Assembly: GCA_947498765.1 (NCBI GenBank)
Contig: CANMLG010000061.1
Location: 1 to 43,363 of the forward strand
Reading direction: 5' to 3'
DNA length: 43,363 nt
Source: an uncultured Aquimarina sp.
Lineage (GTDB): Bacteria; Bacteroidota; Bacteroidia; Flavobacteriales; Flavobacteriaceae
The notes under the pieces are model-generated. The model was not told the DNA's origin, searched no databases, and saw only the letters and a program-made list of their open reading frames with translations. The translations under genes were made by a program, and so were the position numbers. Positions within the stretch are counted from its first letter, which is position 1, and each line of letters starts with the position of its first letter. Of the stretch, positions 26,336-36,024 are shown one piece after another.

Positions 26336-27136
26336 TTACATAGCTTTTGCTTTAGCTAATAGTGTTTCCACTTCTAAGTATTCATTACTTTTTGGATAAT
26401 CCGAAACTATTACTTCTAAATTTTTAACTGCAGTTGATATATCCCCTGTAGTCATAGCCATTTTAGCTGCCTTTAATAAAAACTTAGGTGTTGTAAAACT
26501 ATTCTCGTTTAAGTTTGCTGCTTTATTGTAATAGTCTAATGCTTCTTTGCTTACACCTCCTTTTTCAAGCTGAGCAAATGAATCTCCTAATGCCCCATAA
26601 GCTAATGCTTGTAAAATATAGTCTTCACTTTTAAAATTATCTAAATACTCAATAGCATTCTTATAATCTTTTGTATTCAAATAGGAAATACCTGCATAGT
26701 AATTTGCAATGTTCCCTGTTTTAGTACTTCCGTATTGATCAATTACATCAAGTAAACCTAATTTACCTTCACCTCCATTGAGTGCTAAAGTGTACAAAGA
26801 ATCTTTTTGTGTACTACTTGCCTCTTGCGCTTGAGTAAAATATTTTTGTGCTTGAAAAATCTCATTCGCAGCCTCAGCTTCTTTAGGTTCTTTAACAAAA
26901 CGATCAAAAGCAATATAAGACAATGCTACAATTGCTAGCGCGCCAACAATACCAAAAATGTATTTTTGATTTGCTGCAACCCACTCTTCTGTTTTATTTG
27001 CTGTTTCATCAAGTGTATTAAATACCTCTGCAGTTGTCGATTCTATATCTTCAGCAGCAATGTTATCTTCTACTTCATTTTCAACAGTTTCTTTTACTGC
27101 TTTGGGTTTATAACCTCTCTTTTTATATGTAGCCAT
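26336..27136 (-). CDS. TPR-repeat inner-membrane protein (YfgM-like)
   Basis: 266 aa. A cytosolic acidic N-terminus (about 1-50), one membrane helix (YIFGIVGALAIVALSYIAF, about 60-78), then a periplasmic helical array of tetratricopeptide repeats (YYAGISYLNTKDYKNAIEYL, LAYGALGDSFAQLEK, YYNKAANLNENSF). This matches the YfgM-type ancillary protein architecture thought to assist envelope protein handling near SecYEG/BamB. The exact role is inferred. Operon with ribH. Confidence 0.8.
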   Translation of the reverse strand: MATYKKRGYKPKAVKETVENEVEDNIAAEDIESTTAEVFNTLDETANKTEEWVAANQKYIFGIVGALAIVALSYIAFDRFVKEPKEAEAANEIFQAQKYFTQAQEASSTQKDSLYTLALNGGEGKLGLLDVIDQYGSTKTGNIANYYAGISYLNTKDYKNAIEYLDNFKSEDYILQALAYGALGDSFAQLEKGGVSKEALDYYNKAANLNENSFTTPKFLLKAAKMAMTTGDISTAVKNLEVIVSDYPKSNEYLEVETLLAKAKAM

Positions 27137-27233
27137 TTGTGTTATTTTATCAGATGAGCAAAAATATAATTTTTATTCAATTTTAAAAGAGAATTAAATT
27201 CTATTTTTAGAAATGATATTCTTACAGATGGTT

Positions 27234-27241
27234 TATTTTTG
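27234..27241 (+). promoter_or_regulatory. Putative -7 box (TATTTTTG) of recF
   Basis: TATTTTTG matches TAnnTTTG and ends 20 bp before the recF ATG. No -33 TTG at proper spacing was seen. Confidence 0.3.
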
Positions 27242-27261
27242 CATTTATTCAGAAAATTTTA

Positions 27262-28344
27262 ATGAATTTAAAAACCCTTTCACTAGTAAATTATAAAAAT
27301 ATTGAGTCAAAACATTTAGATTTTGACCCAAAAATCAATTGTTTTGTCGGTCGAAACGGCATTGGCAAAACAAATATACTTGACTCAATTTATCACCTTT
27401 CTTTCGGAAAAAGCTATTTTAATCCAATAACCTCACAAAATATAAGACATTCAACTGATTTTTTTATGATTGAAGGCTTATATGATCGAAATAATCGAGA
27501 GGATAAAATTATTGTAAGTGTAAAAAAAGGACAAAAAAAAATCATTAAACGCAATGGCAAAAATTATGATAAACTTAGTGATCATATTGGTTTTTTGCCA
27601 TTAGTAATTATTTCACCAGCAGATAATGACTTGATTATCGAAGGAAGTGCTACTCGTAGAAAATTTATGGATGGTGTATTGGCACAAACCGATTCAAATT
27701 ATTTAAATCTATTACTTAATTACAATAAAACATTAAGTCAGCGTAATGCTTTATTAAAATATTTTGCCGCTAACCAAACCTTTGATCATACCAATTTAAG
27801 TATTTATAATGACCAATTACATCGACTAGGCTCTCAAATTTATAACAAGCGTAAAGTTTTTGTAACTAGCTTTACTCCTATTTTTAAAGAGAGATACCAG
27901 CATATTGCTACCAATAGGGAACAAATTAATTTAACCTATCAATCAAAAATACACGATACATCTATTATTGATTTATTGGAACAAAATTTATCTAAAGATC
28001 GAGTACTTCAGCATACCAGTGTAGGTACACATAAAGATGATTTAGATTTTAGTATTGAGGGCTATCCTATTAAAAAATTTGGAAGTCAAGGACAACAAAA
28101 ATCATTTCTAATAGCCCTAAAGCTAGCCCAATTTGATTTTATTTTACAGCAAAACGATAATAAGCCTATACTTTTGTTAGATGATATTTTTGATAAATTA
28201 GATGAAAATCGTGTAGAGCAATTAATAAAATTAGTCGATGATAATCATTTTGGTCAATTATTTGTTAGTGATACCCACGCGGAACGTACTGAAGCTGTTG
28301 TAAAAAAGATTTCGCAATCTTATAAAATTTTCAGACTATCATGA
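27262..28344 (+). CDS. recF: DNA replication and repair protein RecF
   Basis: 360 aa SMC-like ATPase that binds ssDNA-dsDNA junctions and helps RecO/RecR load RecA. Walker [10 protein letters not shown] (about residue 30), RecF signature with GSQGQQKS (ABC-type signature, about residue 272), Walker [17 protein letters not shown] (about 306). It overlaps the start of the following lipoprotein gene by 4 bp (ATGA). Confidence 0.95.
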   Translation: MNLKTLSLVNYKNIESKHLDFDPKINCFVGRNGIGKTNILDSIYHLSFGKSYFNPITSQNIRHSTDFFMIEGLYDRNNREDKIIVSVKKGQKKIIKRNGKNYDKLSDHIGFLPLVIISPADNDLIIEGSATRRKFMDGVLAQTDSNYLNLLLNYNKTLSQRNALLKYFAANQTFDHTNLSIYNDQLHRLGSQIYNKRKVFVTSFTPIFKERYQHIATNREQINLTYQSKIHDTSIIDLLEQNLSKDRVLQHTSVGTHKDDLDFSIEGYPIKKFGSQGQQKSFLIALKLAQFDFILQQNDNKPILLLDDIFDKLDENRVEQLIKLVDDNHFGQLFVSDTHAERTEAVVKKISQSYKIFRLS

Positions 28345-28757
28345 TTAGATTAATACTATTGTGTTTCACTATTTTACTATTTACAAATTGTACACAACAG
28401 CCAAAAGTTGATCTTAAGTATTTAAATGGCTATTGGGAAATTGACCGTGTAGTTGATTCTTTCGGTAAAAACGAAAAAAAATACAATTTTAATCCAATGG
28501 TGGATTATTTTAAAACCACAGATAGTATTGGGTTTAGATCTAAACTAAAACCAAACTTTACTGGAAACTACCAAGGTTCAAAACAAAAGTTAAAATATCG
28601 CATTTCACATAAAAACGGAAAATATGTAATAACTTACAACAGCATTTCTGGTTCATGGAATGATATCCTTATTGAAGCGTCTGATGATCAAATTTGCATA
28701 AAAAACAAACAAGGAATCTATTATTTTTACCGAAAATTTACACCTATCCAACTATAA
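28341..28757 (+). CDS. Small lipoprotein of unknown function
   Basis: 138 aa. Lipobox LFTNC near residue 17. The mature part ([44 protein letters not shown]) has the strand spacing and opening G-x-W of a lipocalin-like small barrel. Function unknown. It sits between recF and the DUF721 gene, overlapping both (4 bp and 1 bp), a gene order I associate with Flavobacteriaceae. Confidence 0.8.
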   Translation: MIRLILLCFTILLFTNCTQQPKVDLKYLNGYWEIDRVVDSFGKNEKKYNFNPMVDYFKTTDSIGFRSKLKPNFTGNYQGSKQKLKYRISHKNGKYVITYNSISGSWNDILIEASDDQICIKNKQGIYYFYRKFTPIQL

Positions 28758-29062
28758 TGAAAAAAAGCAACAGAAGACACACAGAACACCAGAGTATCAG
28801 CGAAGTACTTAAGAATTTTGTAGTAACAAATAAACTTCAAAAAGGTATTGACCAAGTTGAAATTGAAACTGTATGGCAGCGTGTTATGGGACCTGGAATT
28901 GTTACTTACACAACACAAATAAAACTCCAAAACAATACACTTTATGTTCAACTAAGCTCTTCTGTATTGAGAGAACAATTAAGCTATGGTGCTTCAAAAA
29001 TAGTTAAAAATATTAACGAAGCCTTTGGAAGAGAAGTTATCCAAAAATTAATCTTGCGTTAA
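28757..29062 (+). CDS. DUF721 / DciA-like protein
   Basis: 101 aa from the ATG at 28757, which overlaps the preceding stop (TAATG); an upstream in-frame ATG at 28694 lies inside the lipoprotein gene and gives an unlikely N-terminus. The DUF721 core is seen in VWQRVMGPGIVTYTTQIKL, NNTLYVQLSSSVLREQLSY and the closing helix. DciA members load the replicative helicase in bacteria lacking DnaC/DnaI; neighbouring recF fits a replication-linked role. Whether this short version loads DnaB is inferred. Confidence 0.85.
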   Translation: MKKSNRRHTEHQSISEVLKNFVVTNKLQKGIDQVEIETVWQRVMGPGIVTYTTQIKLQNNTLYVQLSSSVLREQLSYGASKIVKNINEAFGREVIQKLILR

Positions 29063-29167
29063 TGTTTTTATACAATTAAAATTAATTAAACTATTAAAAA
29101 AATATCATTTATAGTAACCTATAATAATCATAATATAGCCCTATAGCCCTCAAAAAAGCTTTTTAAA

Positions 29168-29587
29168 TTAAAATTGTTCTCTACGTGAAAAATGAAAACC
29201 AGCTTCAATACGAGCATTTTCATTACTATCACTACCATGAACAGCATTTCTAGATTTTGATTCGGCATAAATTTTTCTTAGTGTTCCTTCAGCTGCCTCC
29301 TCTGGATCAGTACTTCCAATTAAAGTTCTAAAATCCTCTACCGCATTTTCTTTTTCTAAAATAGCAACAACTATAGGACCACTAATCATAAATGCACATA
29401 AATCTTCATAAAAAGGTTTTCCGTTATGTACATCATAAAACTTTTTAGCATCATTAATTGTTAACTGAGTCATTTTTAAAGCAACAATTCGAAAACCCGA
29501 AGTTGAAATTTTTTCTAATATAGCTCCAACATTGCCGTTTTTAACAGCATTAGGTTTTATCATTGTAAGTGTTCTGTTTGTTGCCAT
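29168..29587 (-). CDS. ndk: Nucleoside diphosphate kinase
   Basis: 139 aa, standard size. Balances NTP pools through a phospho-histidine; the active-site stretch [12 protein letters not shown] holds the catalytic His near residue 115. The start [18 protein letters not shown] gives the nucleotide-binding Lys. Monocistronic, with a good promoter candidate. Confidence 0.96.
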   Translation of the reverse strand: MATNRTLTMIKPNAVKNGNVGAILEKISTSGFRIVALKMTQLTINDAKKFYDVHNGKPFYEDLCAFMISGPIVVAILEKENAVEDFRTLIGSTDPEEAAEGTLRKIYAESKSRNAVHGSDSNENARIEAGFHFSRREQF

Positions 29588-29896
29588 ATAGATATTGATG
29601 TTTTAACAAATGTAATTAAATAGATGTACGCTCAAAAAAATATTTAAAGTAATGAATTTATTCAAAATTTAAATTATGCAATGTTAATTTACTTTACACT
29701 TCTCTTAGTCTTAATATTTTCATAAAAAAACCACAACTTTAAATTTTCTAAAAAAAGATTACATTTCAAAAAGCTTATTGAAGTAAATTTCTAACTACTT
29801 TTATTATATTAAAAACTTTACAATCCTAGAGTTTACTTAAACTATTCACTCTTTTTCTTGATTCAAATTTCTATAACAAGTATATTCGCTTGAGTT
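29588..29896. other. Divergent intergenic region between ndk and nrnA
   Basis: 309 bp, very AT-rich. It holds the putative ndk promoter and must also hold the promoter of the nrnA-gldI-immunophilin operon, for which I found no convincing box. No small ORF of interest is seen. Confidence 0.6.
29607..29636 (-). promoter_or_regulatory. Putative ndk promoter (TTG-N18-TACATTTG)
   Basis: On the minus strand TACATTTG (29607-29614) fits the -7 consensus TAnnTTTG and a TTTG lies 18 bp upstream (29633-29636), the arrangement of the Bacteroidota primary sigma factor. It is about 20 bp before the ATG. Confidence 0.5.
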
Positions 29897-30913
29897 ATGA
29901 AAATGAAAAATATTTCCGAATTTAAAGAAACACTTTCTTTAGCTACGAACATCGTAATTATTCCACACAAAAATCCTGATGGTGACGCTATGGGCTCTAC
30001 ATTAGGACTATGCAATTATTTAAATCAAATTCAAAAAAATGCTACCGTCATTACGCCAAATGATTATCCTAATTTTCTAAAATGGCTTCCTTACAATAAT
30101 GAAGTTGTAATTTTTGAAAACAATACGCAAAGAGCAAAAAACCTGATTGCTGAAGCAGATCTTATATTTACACTTGATTTTAACCATTTAGGACGTTGTG
30201 GAGAATTAAAACCATTATTAGAGGCCAACAAAAAAGCGACTTTTGTAATGATTGATCATCACCAACAACCTGATGTCTATGCTAAATTTATGTATAGTGA
30301 TCCTGATATGTGTTCAACCTGTGAAATGGTTTATCATTTTTTAGAACAATTAGGTGATTTAAAATTGATTAATAAGGAAATTGCTACCTGTTTATACACT
30401 GGTATAATGACAGATACTGGATCATTCCGATATCGTTCAACAACCAGTACTACTCACAGAGTAATTGCTAGTTTGATTGATGCTGGGGCTAAAAACACAC
30501 AAATTCACGAAAGAATTTATGACACCAATACCCTTAACAAACTTCAATTAAAAGGCGTAGCTCTAAAAAACTTACGCCTATTTCCTGAATACCGAACTGC
30601 CTATATCAAGCTTTCCCAAAAAGAATTAAATGATCATAATTTTAAAAAGGGAGATACCGAAGGCTTTGTTAATATTGGATTATCCATTGATGGTATTATG
30701 TTTGCGGTTATTTTTATTGAAAATGAAAATATTATAAAAATGTCATTTAGATCTAAAGGAAACTTTTCAGTAAATCAATTTGCAAGAAATCACTTTGAAG
30801 GAGGTGGACATGATAATGCGGCTGGTGGTAAAAGTGATTTAACATTAAATGAAACCATTGAAAAATTTATGACTATATTACCCCAATATAAAACAGAGTT
30901 ACTAAATTCATGA
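29897..30913 (+). CDS. nrnA: DHH/DHHA1 phosphoesterase, NrnA-like oligoribonuclease / pAp phosphatase
   Basis: 338 aa. DHH-family motifs: HKNPDGDAMGSTLG, LDFNHLGRCG, MIDHHQQPD, and the C-terminal DHHA1 signature FEGGGHDNAAGG. Family members degrade short RNA oligomers and 3'-phosphoadenosine 5'-phosphate with Mn2+. Start at 29897 or the second Met two codons later; I cannot separate them. It overlaps gldI by 4 bp (ATGA). Confidence 0.9.
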   Translation: MKMKNISEFKETLSLATNIVIIPHKNPDGDAMGSTLGLCNYLNQIQKNATVITPNDYPNFLKWLPYNNEVVIFENNTQRAKNLIAEADLIFTLDFNHLGRCGELKPLLEANKKATFVMIDHHQQPDVYAKFMYSDPDMCSTCEMVYHFLEQLGDLKLINKEIATCLYTGIMTDTGSFRYRSTTSTTHRVIASLIDAGAKNTQIHERIYDTNTLNKLQLKGVALKNLRLFPEYRTAYIKLSQKELNDHNFKKGDTEGFVNIGLSIDGIMFAVIFIENENIIKMSFRSKGNFSVNQFARNHFEGGGHDNAAGGKSDLTLNETIEKFMTILPQYKTELLNS

Positions 30914-31488
30914 AATACTTGATTCTTTTATTTGTGGCATTTATACACCTTACTAGTTGCAATAAACCTAGAGCAAGAAAACCTGTTTCGGTAAAATCTG
31001 GGTCCTATATATCGGAATCAATTATTCTAAATAAAAAAATAAAAGCCAGAGAAGAAACTCTTATAAATACCATTATTAAAAAAGATACGTTACATACGTA
31101 TCTAAATTCGGGAAATGGCTTTTGGTATCATTATATAAAAAAAGATAGTATTCTGTCCATTACTCCTCAATTTGGAGATATTGTAAATTTTGATTTTAAT
31201 ATAAAACAGATTAATGGTCAACTAATTTATTCTGAAAAAGAATTAGGTAATCGTAATTATAAAATTGATAAAGAAGAATTATTTTATGGACTTAGAGAAG
31301 CTATTAAGCTTTTACAGACTGGTGAGAGTGCCACTTTCTTAATTCCATCTCATTTAGCTTATGGATATTATGGAGATACTAAAAAAATTAAGGCGAACAC
31401 GCCAATAATTACAGAAGTTACCGTAAATTCGATTTCCAAAATTGAAAACAACAATAATAAAGAACAACTAAAATTAAATCAATACTAA
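30910..31488 (+). CDS. gldI: Gliding motility-associated peptidyl-prolyl isomerase GldI
   Basis: 192 aa FKBP-type lipoprotein. Lipobox HLTSC (Cys about residue 17); FKBP core at about 85-178 with FGDIVNFDFNI, GLREAIKLLQTGESATF and PSHLAYGYYGD. Length, the spacer between lipobox and FKBP core, and the position next to nrnA and another isomerase fit GldI of gliding Flavobacteria, needed for gliding in Flavobacterium johnsoniae. Presence does not prove that this strain glides. It likely folds exported gliding or T9SS proteins in the periplasm. Confidence 0.87.
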   Translation: MKYLILLFVAFIHLTSCNKPRARKPVSVKSGSYISESIILNKKIKAREETLINTIIKKDTLHTYLNSGNGFWYHYIKKDSILSITPQFGDIVNFDFNIKQINGQLIYSEKELGNRNYKIDKEELFYGLREAIKLLQTGESATFLIPSHLAYGYYGDTKKIKANTPIITEVTVNSISKIENNNNKEQLKLNQY

Positions 31489-31500
31489 TTTAAATTAAAA

Positions 31501-32670
31501 ATGAAAAAGTTAAATTATTTATTTATTGCACTTATAGCAGCAGTTTTAACAAGCTGTAACGAGAAATACCCAGATTTAGAAGACGGATTATATGCTGAAT
31601 TTAATACCAATAAAGGAACAGCTGTAGCTAACTTACATTTTGAAGATACTCCTATGACTGTTGCAAATTTTGTTGCCTTAGCTGAAGGAAAACAAGAAGC
31701 TGTTGATAGTGCTTATGCAGGAAAAAAATTCTATGATGGATTAGTTTTTCATCGTGTAATTAAAGATTTTATGATTCAAGGTGGAGATCCTTTAGGAACT
31801 GGTGTTGGTAATCCAGGGTATAAATTCCCTGATGAAATTGTAGATTCATTAAGCCATGACAAAAAAGGAATTTTATCAATGGCTAATTCTGGTCCAGGAA
31901 CTAATGGTAGTCAATTTTTTATAACTCTAAAAGAGACTCCTTGGTTAAATGGACGCCACACAGTTTTTGGAGAAATTGTTAATGGACAAGACGTTATTGA
32001 TAGCATTGGTAATATTGAAACAGCTCCTGGTGATAAACCTAAAGACACTATTGTTTTAACTTCATTAAACATTATTAGAAAAGGTAGTTTGGCTAAATCT
32101 TTTGATGCTCCATCAGTATATAAAGCAGAGTTAGAAAAAATTGAAGCTGAAAAGCTTAAAAAAGAACAAGAAGAAATTGCTTTAGCTAAAGGAAACAAAG
32201 ATAAAAATGATGCTCTAAAGCCTACAGCCAAAATTACTGAATCTGGTTTAGGTGTTGTTAGTATTAATGAAGGTACTGGTAGAAAAATTAAACAAGAAGA
32301 AAAAGTAGGTATCTACTACGTAGGTTACCTTGAAGATGGTCGTGTTTTTGATACAAACATTGAATCAGTTGCCAAGGCTAATAACAAATTTGATCAGGTA
32401 AGATCTGACAGAGGTTTATACAAGCCTATGCCTGTACCTTACTCTAATAAAGCACAAATGATACCTGGTTTTAAAGAAGGTTTATTAACTATGGATCGAA
32501 TTGGAGATAAGTCGACTATTTTTATCCCTGCAGCCTTAGGTTATGGTGAGCGTGGTGCTGGTGGAGTTATTCCTCCTAATGCAAACCTTATCTTTGATAT
32601 TGAATTTGCTGAATTAGAAGAAGCCCCTAAAGCTAATGATCATAATGATGATCACGATCATGATCATTAA
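31501..32670 (+). CDS. Cyclophilin-FKBP fusion peptidyl-prolyl isomerase, lipoprotein
   Basis: 389 aa. Lipobox AVLTSC (about residue 19), a complete cyclophilin domain at about 30-200 (FYDGLVFHRVIKDFMIQGG, MANSGPGTNGSQFF, LNGRHTVFGEIV), a charged helical linker at about 205-240, an FKBP domain at about 245-375 (VGIYYVGYLEDGRVFDTN, AALGYGERGAGGVIPPN), and a His/Asp-rich tail (NDHNDDHDHDH). Both catalytic cores look intact, so this is a dual-family immunophilin. The tail may bind metal. It is the third gene of the nrnA-gldI operon, 12 bp after gldI, and is followed by a strong terminator. Confidence 0.93.
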   Translation: MKKLNYLFIALIAAVLTSCNEKYPDLEDGLYAEFNTNKGTAVANLHFEDTPMTVANFVALAEGKQEAVDSAYAGKKFYDGLVFHRVIKDFMIQGGDPLGTGVGNPGYKFPDEIVDSLSHDKKGILSMANSGPGTNGSQFFITLKETPWLNGRHTVFGEIVNGQDVIDSIGNIETAPGDKPKDTIVLTSLNIIRKGSLAKSFDAPSVYKAELEKIEAEKLKKEQEEIALAKGNKDKNDALKPTAKITESGLGVVSINEGTGRKIKQEEKVGIYYVGYLEDGRVFDTNIESVAKANNKFDQVRSDRGLYKPMPVPYSNKAQMIPGFKEGLLTMDRIGDKSTIFIPAALGYGERGAGGVIPPNANLIFDIEFAELEEAPKANDHNDDHDHDH

Positions 32671-33046
32671 AAAAATGTATCCTATTTTAAAAAAATCCCA
32701 TGTAAACAACATGGGATTTTTTTGTATTTAAGATTACTATTTAACATAATTTCTACAAAAGAATAATACGATTAGCTTATAATAATTTTATAAAAATATG
32801 TTGAATTATTTTTTAATAGTCTAAGACAGGACTGCACGATAGTGATGAGCTTATTGATACTTATAGAAAAAACACAGCCTTAATTACGACGTTACAATTA
32901 CTTTTTTTTGAAGGCTAGAATAGTGAAAAAGAAACAGTATATATTAGAAATTTTCATTAATATATTGTATTCAATATTTTTTAAGCTTAATATGTTTTTT
33001 TTAAAATTATGAATAAAAAAAAACAAATAATCTATTAATCCTTAAT
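32671..33046. other. Intergenic region between convergent genes
   Basis: 376 bp between the immunophilin and galM, which converge. Apart from the terminator at 32692-32723 it is AT-rich with no ORF, repeat or RNA-like structure that I can support. Confidence 0.6.
32692..32723 (+). terminator. Intrinsic terminator of the nrnA-gldI-immunophilin operon
   Basis: Perfect 12-bp stem AAAATCCCATGT (32692-32703) / ACATGGGATTTT (32709-32720), 5-nt loop and a T-run, 22 bp after the stop codon. Confidence 0.85.
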
Positions 33047-34093
33047 TTAGGATACTAAAAACGAAAACATTGTAGTACTTTCAAATTTTTCTTTTGCTTT
33101 TAAAATAGATTTTGGTCCATTAATATTTGGTCCATTAGGATAACGATGTGTTTCAAAACAAAACCCTCTATATTTTCCATACTGCAAACCACTTTCGCGT
33201 TTTAACTCATTTGAAGTGTATTTTCCTGTATAAAACAAAACTCCTGGTTCCGAAGTTGCTACTTCCATTGTTAGTCCTCCTTCAGGACTGGTTATAGTCG
33301 CTACTTTTTCTATTTCAAAATTATTCTTGTCAAAAATATAATAATGCTCAAAACCATCATTCATAGCATCATGTACTTTTTTAATCGTTTTAAGTGTTCT
33401 TAAATCATCAACAGCATTATCTAAACCAATAACTTTTCCTGTACATGCACCAGTCTCATCCATTTCTAATTTTTTACTAGCATCTATACTTACTTTATGC
33501 TCTTCGATAGATGTATCAAATCCTGACAAATTAAAATAAGTATGATTTGTTATTGTAAAAGGAGTATCCTCATCACTTAATGCTTCATAAACAATTTTAA
33601 ATTGATTTTCGATAGTCAAAATAAATGTTATTGAAATGGTTACATTACCAGGAAAACCTTCTTCCATATCTAAACTTTCTAAACGCATTTTTACAGCTGT
33701 CCCCTCAGGTGTATTAAATGCTTGGGCTCCCCACATACGCTTATCATAACCAACATTGCCACCATGTAAATTATTATCACCACAGTTTTGAGCAATCCAA
33801 AAATTTTCTCCATTCAAATAAAATTCTGCATCTTTAATTTGAGAACAATACCTCCCTACTGTACTTCCAAAATAAGGAGCATTGTCCATATATGAATCAG
33901 TAAAATAACTTTCAAAAGAATCAAAACCACAAGTAATTTCTTTAATTTCTCCTTCGGAATTTGGTACTTTAATAGAAGTTATAGTAGCTCCATAATTCAT
34001 AATATGAACTTCCATTCCCTTTGCATTAGTAAGTACAAATTTTTCTACTGGTAACTCTTTATAAGTCCCAAAAGTGGTTTGTTTGATAGTCAT
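33047..34093 (-). CDS. galM: Aldose 1-epimerase
   Basis: 348 aa galactose mutarotase-like enzyme that interconverts alpha and beta anomers. Visible motifs: NLHGGNVGYDKRMW, the catalytic His in TNHTYFNLSG and the C-terminal catalytic Glu in FCFETHRYPNGPN. No signal peptide is apparent, so it is probably cytoplasmic. It lies 115 bp downstream of an enolase-superfamily sugar-acid enzyme on the same strand, with a strong palindrome between them, suggesting a small sugar-use locus. Confidence 0.93.
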   Translation of the reverse strand: MTIKQTTFGTYKELPVEKFVLTNAKGMEVHIMNYGATITSIKVPNSEGEIKEITCGFDSFESYFTDSYMDNAPYFGSTVGRYCSQIKDAEFYLNGENFWIAQNCGDNNLHGGNVGYDKRMWGAQAFNTPEGTAVKMRLESLDMEEGFPGNVTISITFILTIENQFKIVYEALSDEDTPFTITNHTYFNLSGFDTSIEEHKVSIDASKKLEMDETGACTGKVIGLDNAVDDLRTLKTIKKVHDAMNDGFEHYYIFDKNNFEIEKVATITSPEGGLTMEVATSEPGVLFYTGKYTSNELKRESGLQYGKYRGFCFETHRYPNGPNINGPKSILKAKEKFESTTMFSFLVS

Positions 34094-34158
34094 ATTTTTA
34101 TAAAGTTAGATTGTTAATTACTGGTATTTCTAAAACTAAAACCTTGTAGTGGTTATAA

Positions 34159-34192
34159 AAGACTAAAGTTTGCAATTGCAAACTTTAGTCTT
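34159..34192 (-). terminator. 34-bp perfect palindrome between the enolase-family gene and galM
   Basis: The 17 bases from 34159 (AAGACTAAAGTTTGCAA) are followed directly by their exact reverse complement to 34192. On the minus strand the hairpin ends in four T, so it may terminate or attenuate transcription between the upstream gene and galM. It could also be a protein-binding dyad. Confidence 0.6.
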
Positions 34193-34208
34193 AATAATTT
34201 ATGAAAAA

Positions 34209-35300
34209 TTATTTTTCGAATTCGGCTAGTTTTTTCCAATCAAATTCCACCCCTATACCTGGAGTATCTGGAGCAACTGCTCTATAATTTTCAACTACTA
34301 AAGGACGCATAGTGTATTCATCAATTGGGAAACTATGGACCTCTAACCAACCTGAATTTGGTTGTGATGACACTAAACTTACATGTAATTCTTGCATTCC
34401 GTGTGAACATACAGGAATATTATTTTTATCTGCTAATTTTGCTGCTTTTAACCAACCTGTAACACCACCACAATTGGAGGCATCTGGTTGGATAAATGAC
34501 AATTTTGATTGCTCAAAAGCATACTCAAATTCATGTATCGTATGTAAATTTTCGCCCATTGCTAGTGGAAAACCTGTTTTTTCAACTATTTCTGCATAGC
34601 CCTTATAATTATCTGGAATAATAGGTTCTTCAAACCAAGTGATATCACATTCTTTAAAACGTTCAATTGCTTCAATTGCTTTTTCAATAGACATCGAGTA
34701 ATTAGCATCTACCATAAAGGTAACATCTGGACCAATAAACTCACGAACAGCTTTGATTCGTTCAATATCTTCATCTAGATTTTCGCGACCAATTTTAATT
34801 TTCACAGCGTTAAAACCTCGATCCATGTATGATTTCATGTTTCCTAGAAGCTTTTCTAACGGGAACATTAAATCAATACCTCCACAATAAGCTTTACAAG
34901 TATTTCCTTGACCTCCTGCTACTTTCCATAAAGGTTGACCCAATTTTTTACAACGAATATCCCAAAGTGCGATATCCACAGCTGAAATAGCGAAAGATGC
35001 AATCCCCCCTCTACCTACATAGTGTATGTGCCACTCTAAGAAATCATAAATACTATCAATATCTTCGCCATTTTGTCCAACCAAAGCTTCGGCAAAATCA
35101 TAATCAACCATTGCTTTAATAGCACGACCACCTTTACCTCCTGTATAGGTATATCCTGTTCCTTCTGATCCATCTTCTAAAGTTACCGTTACAGTTACTA
35201 ACTCAAAATGATAATGATCTCCATGTTTTGCATCTGAAAGCACTTCAGGAAGTGGTACTTCGAAAAGACGTGCTTTTACATTTGAAATTTTTGTACTCAT
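34209..35300 (-). CDS. Enolase-superfamily sugar-acid enzyme, 3,6-anhydro-L-galactonate cycloisomerase-like
   Basis: 363 aa mandelate racemase/muconate lactonising-type barrel. The capping domain opens with [20 protein letters not shown] and [12 protein letters not shown]. The barrel shows the K-x-K pair in [11 protein letters not shown], metal ligands in MVDANYS, WFEEPI and AMGENLH, and the catalytic His region [11 protein letters not shown]. From memory these blocks strongly resemble 3,6-anhydro-L-galactonate cycloisomerase of marine agar degraders, which converts anhydrogalactonate to 2-keto-3-deoxygalactonate. The family is certain; this specific substrate is inference. It has no agarase neighbours in the window, only galM. 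Confidence 0.8.
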   Translation of the reverse strand: MSTKISNVKARLFEVPLPEVLSDAKHGDHYHFELVTVTVTLEDGSEGTGYTYTGGKGGRAIKAMVDYDFAEALVGQNGEDIDSIYDFLEWHIHYVGRGGIASFAISAVDIALWDIRCKKLGQPLWKVAGGQGNTCKAYCGGIDLMFPLEKLLGNMKSYMDRGFNAVKIKIGRENLDEDIERIKAVREFIGPDVTFMVDANYSMSIEKAIEAIERFKECDITWFEEPIIPDNYKGYAEIVEKTGFPLAMGENLHTIHEFEYAFEQSKLSFIQPDASNCGGVTGWLKAAKLADKNNIPVCSHGMQELHVSLVSSQPNSGWLEVHSFPIDEYTMRPLVVENYRAVAPDTPGIGVEFDWKKLAEFEK

Positions 35301-35460
35301 ATATTTATAATCTTCTTTAACTGCTGTAAAAATAATAAAACTTACCTTTATGAGAAGCCTATTAGCTAGTCAGTTTTAGTAAAAATAATGTTTAAAATAT
35401 GTCTTTAATTTGCTTGTTTTTCGCTTATTTAACTTTTTATCCATTATTTACTAATAGAAG

Positions 35461-35877
35461 TTATTTTTTCTTATATCTAAGTATTTTTGAAGCATAACTT
35501 ATTAATTCTTTTTTTGATTCTCTATAATAAGCTTCAAATACTTCATATCGTTCTTTTAAATTTTGATGATTATTCCTATAAAGCCTATCACATTCTGTTC
35601 CTATACATTCTAAAATACCTCCGATTTTATTGTCATGAATCTTTATTTCATTTATAAGAATTTCTAATTTTATTTTTAAATCACTCATCTTTTTTTCCAG
35701 AAATGCATGTGTGTTAAACAACTCTTCTGTAAAAGGATCAAATGATATAGAATTTAATAAATCATTATTAATAAAATTAATCTCGTAATTAATAAATTCT
35801 AACTCAATAATCCATGTTTTGATATTTTCATGAATATCCTCAACACTTTTCTCTGTAGTTAATAAAACCTCCTCCAT
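35461..35877 (-). CDS. Small helical protein of unknown function
   Basis: 138 aa, not recognised. Nearly all helix, rich in Lys, Glu and Ile, with coiled-coil-like stretches (KKMSDLKIKLEILINEIK). Two cysteines (ECIGTEC). No signal peptide or membrane segment. It stands alone with AT-rich flanks; the reading frame and start (MEEVLLTTEKS) look natural for the genome. Function unknown. Confidence 0.6.
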   Translation of the reverse strand: MEEVLLTTEKSVEDIHENIKTWIIELEFINYEINFINNDLLNSISFDPFTEELFNTHAFLEKKMSDLKIKLEILINEIKIHDNKIGGILECIGTECDRLYRNNHQNLKERYEVFEAYYRESKKELISYASKILRYKKK

Positions 35878-36024
35878 AATCCGTATTTTTTTAATTAGTC
35901 TATAAATTTACTGTTAAAATCATATTTATACATTGTTAATTACCAATTAATTAACATAATTATTTAATAAAATTTTCGTAGCTATAAAAAAATAACACAA
36001 CACATACTTTCTGTATACAAAAAT

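Noticed and set aside
29063..29167. Terminator or small RNA between the DUF721 gene and ndk
   Set aside because: No convincing stem with a T-run was found in this 105-bp AT-rich gap.
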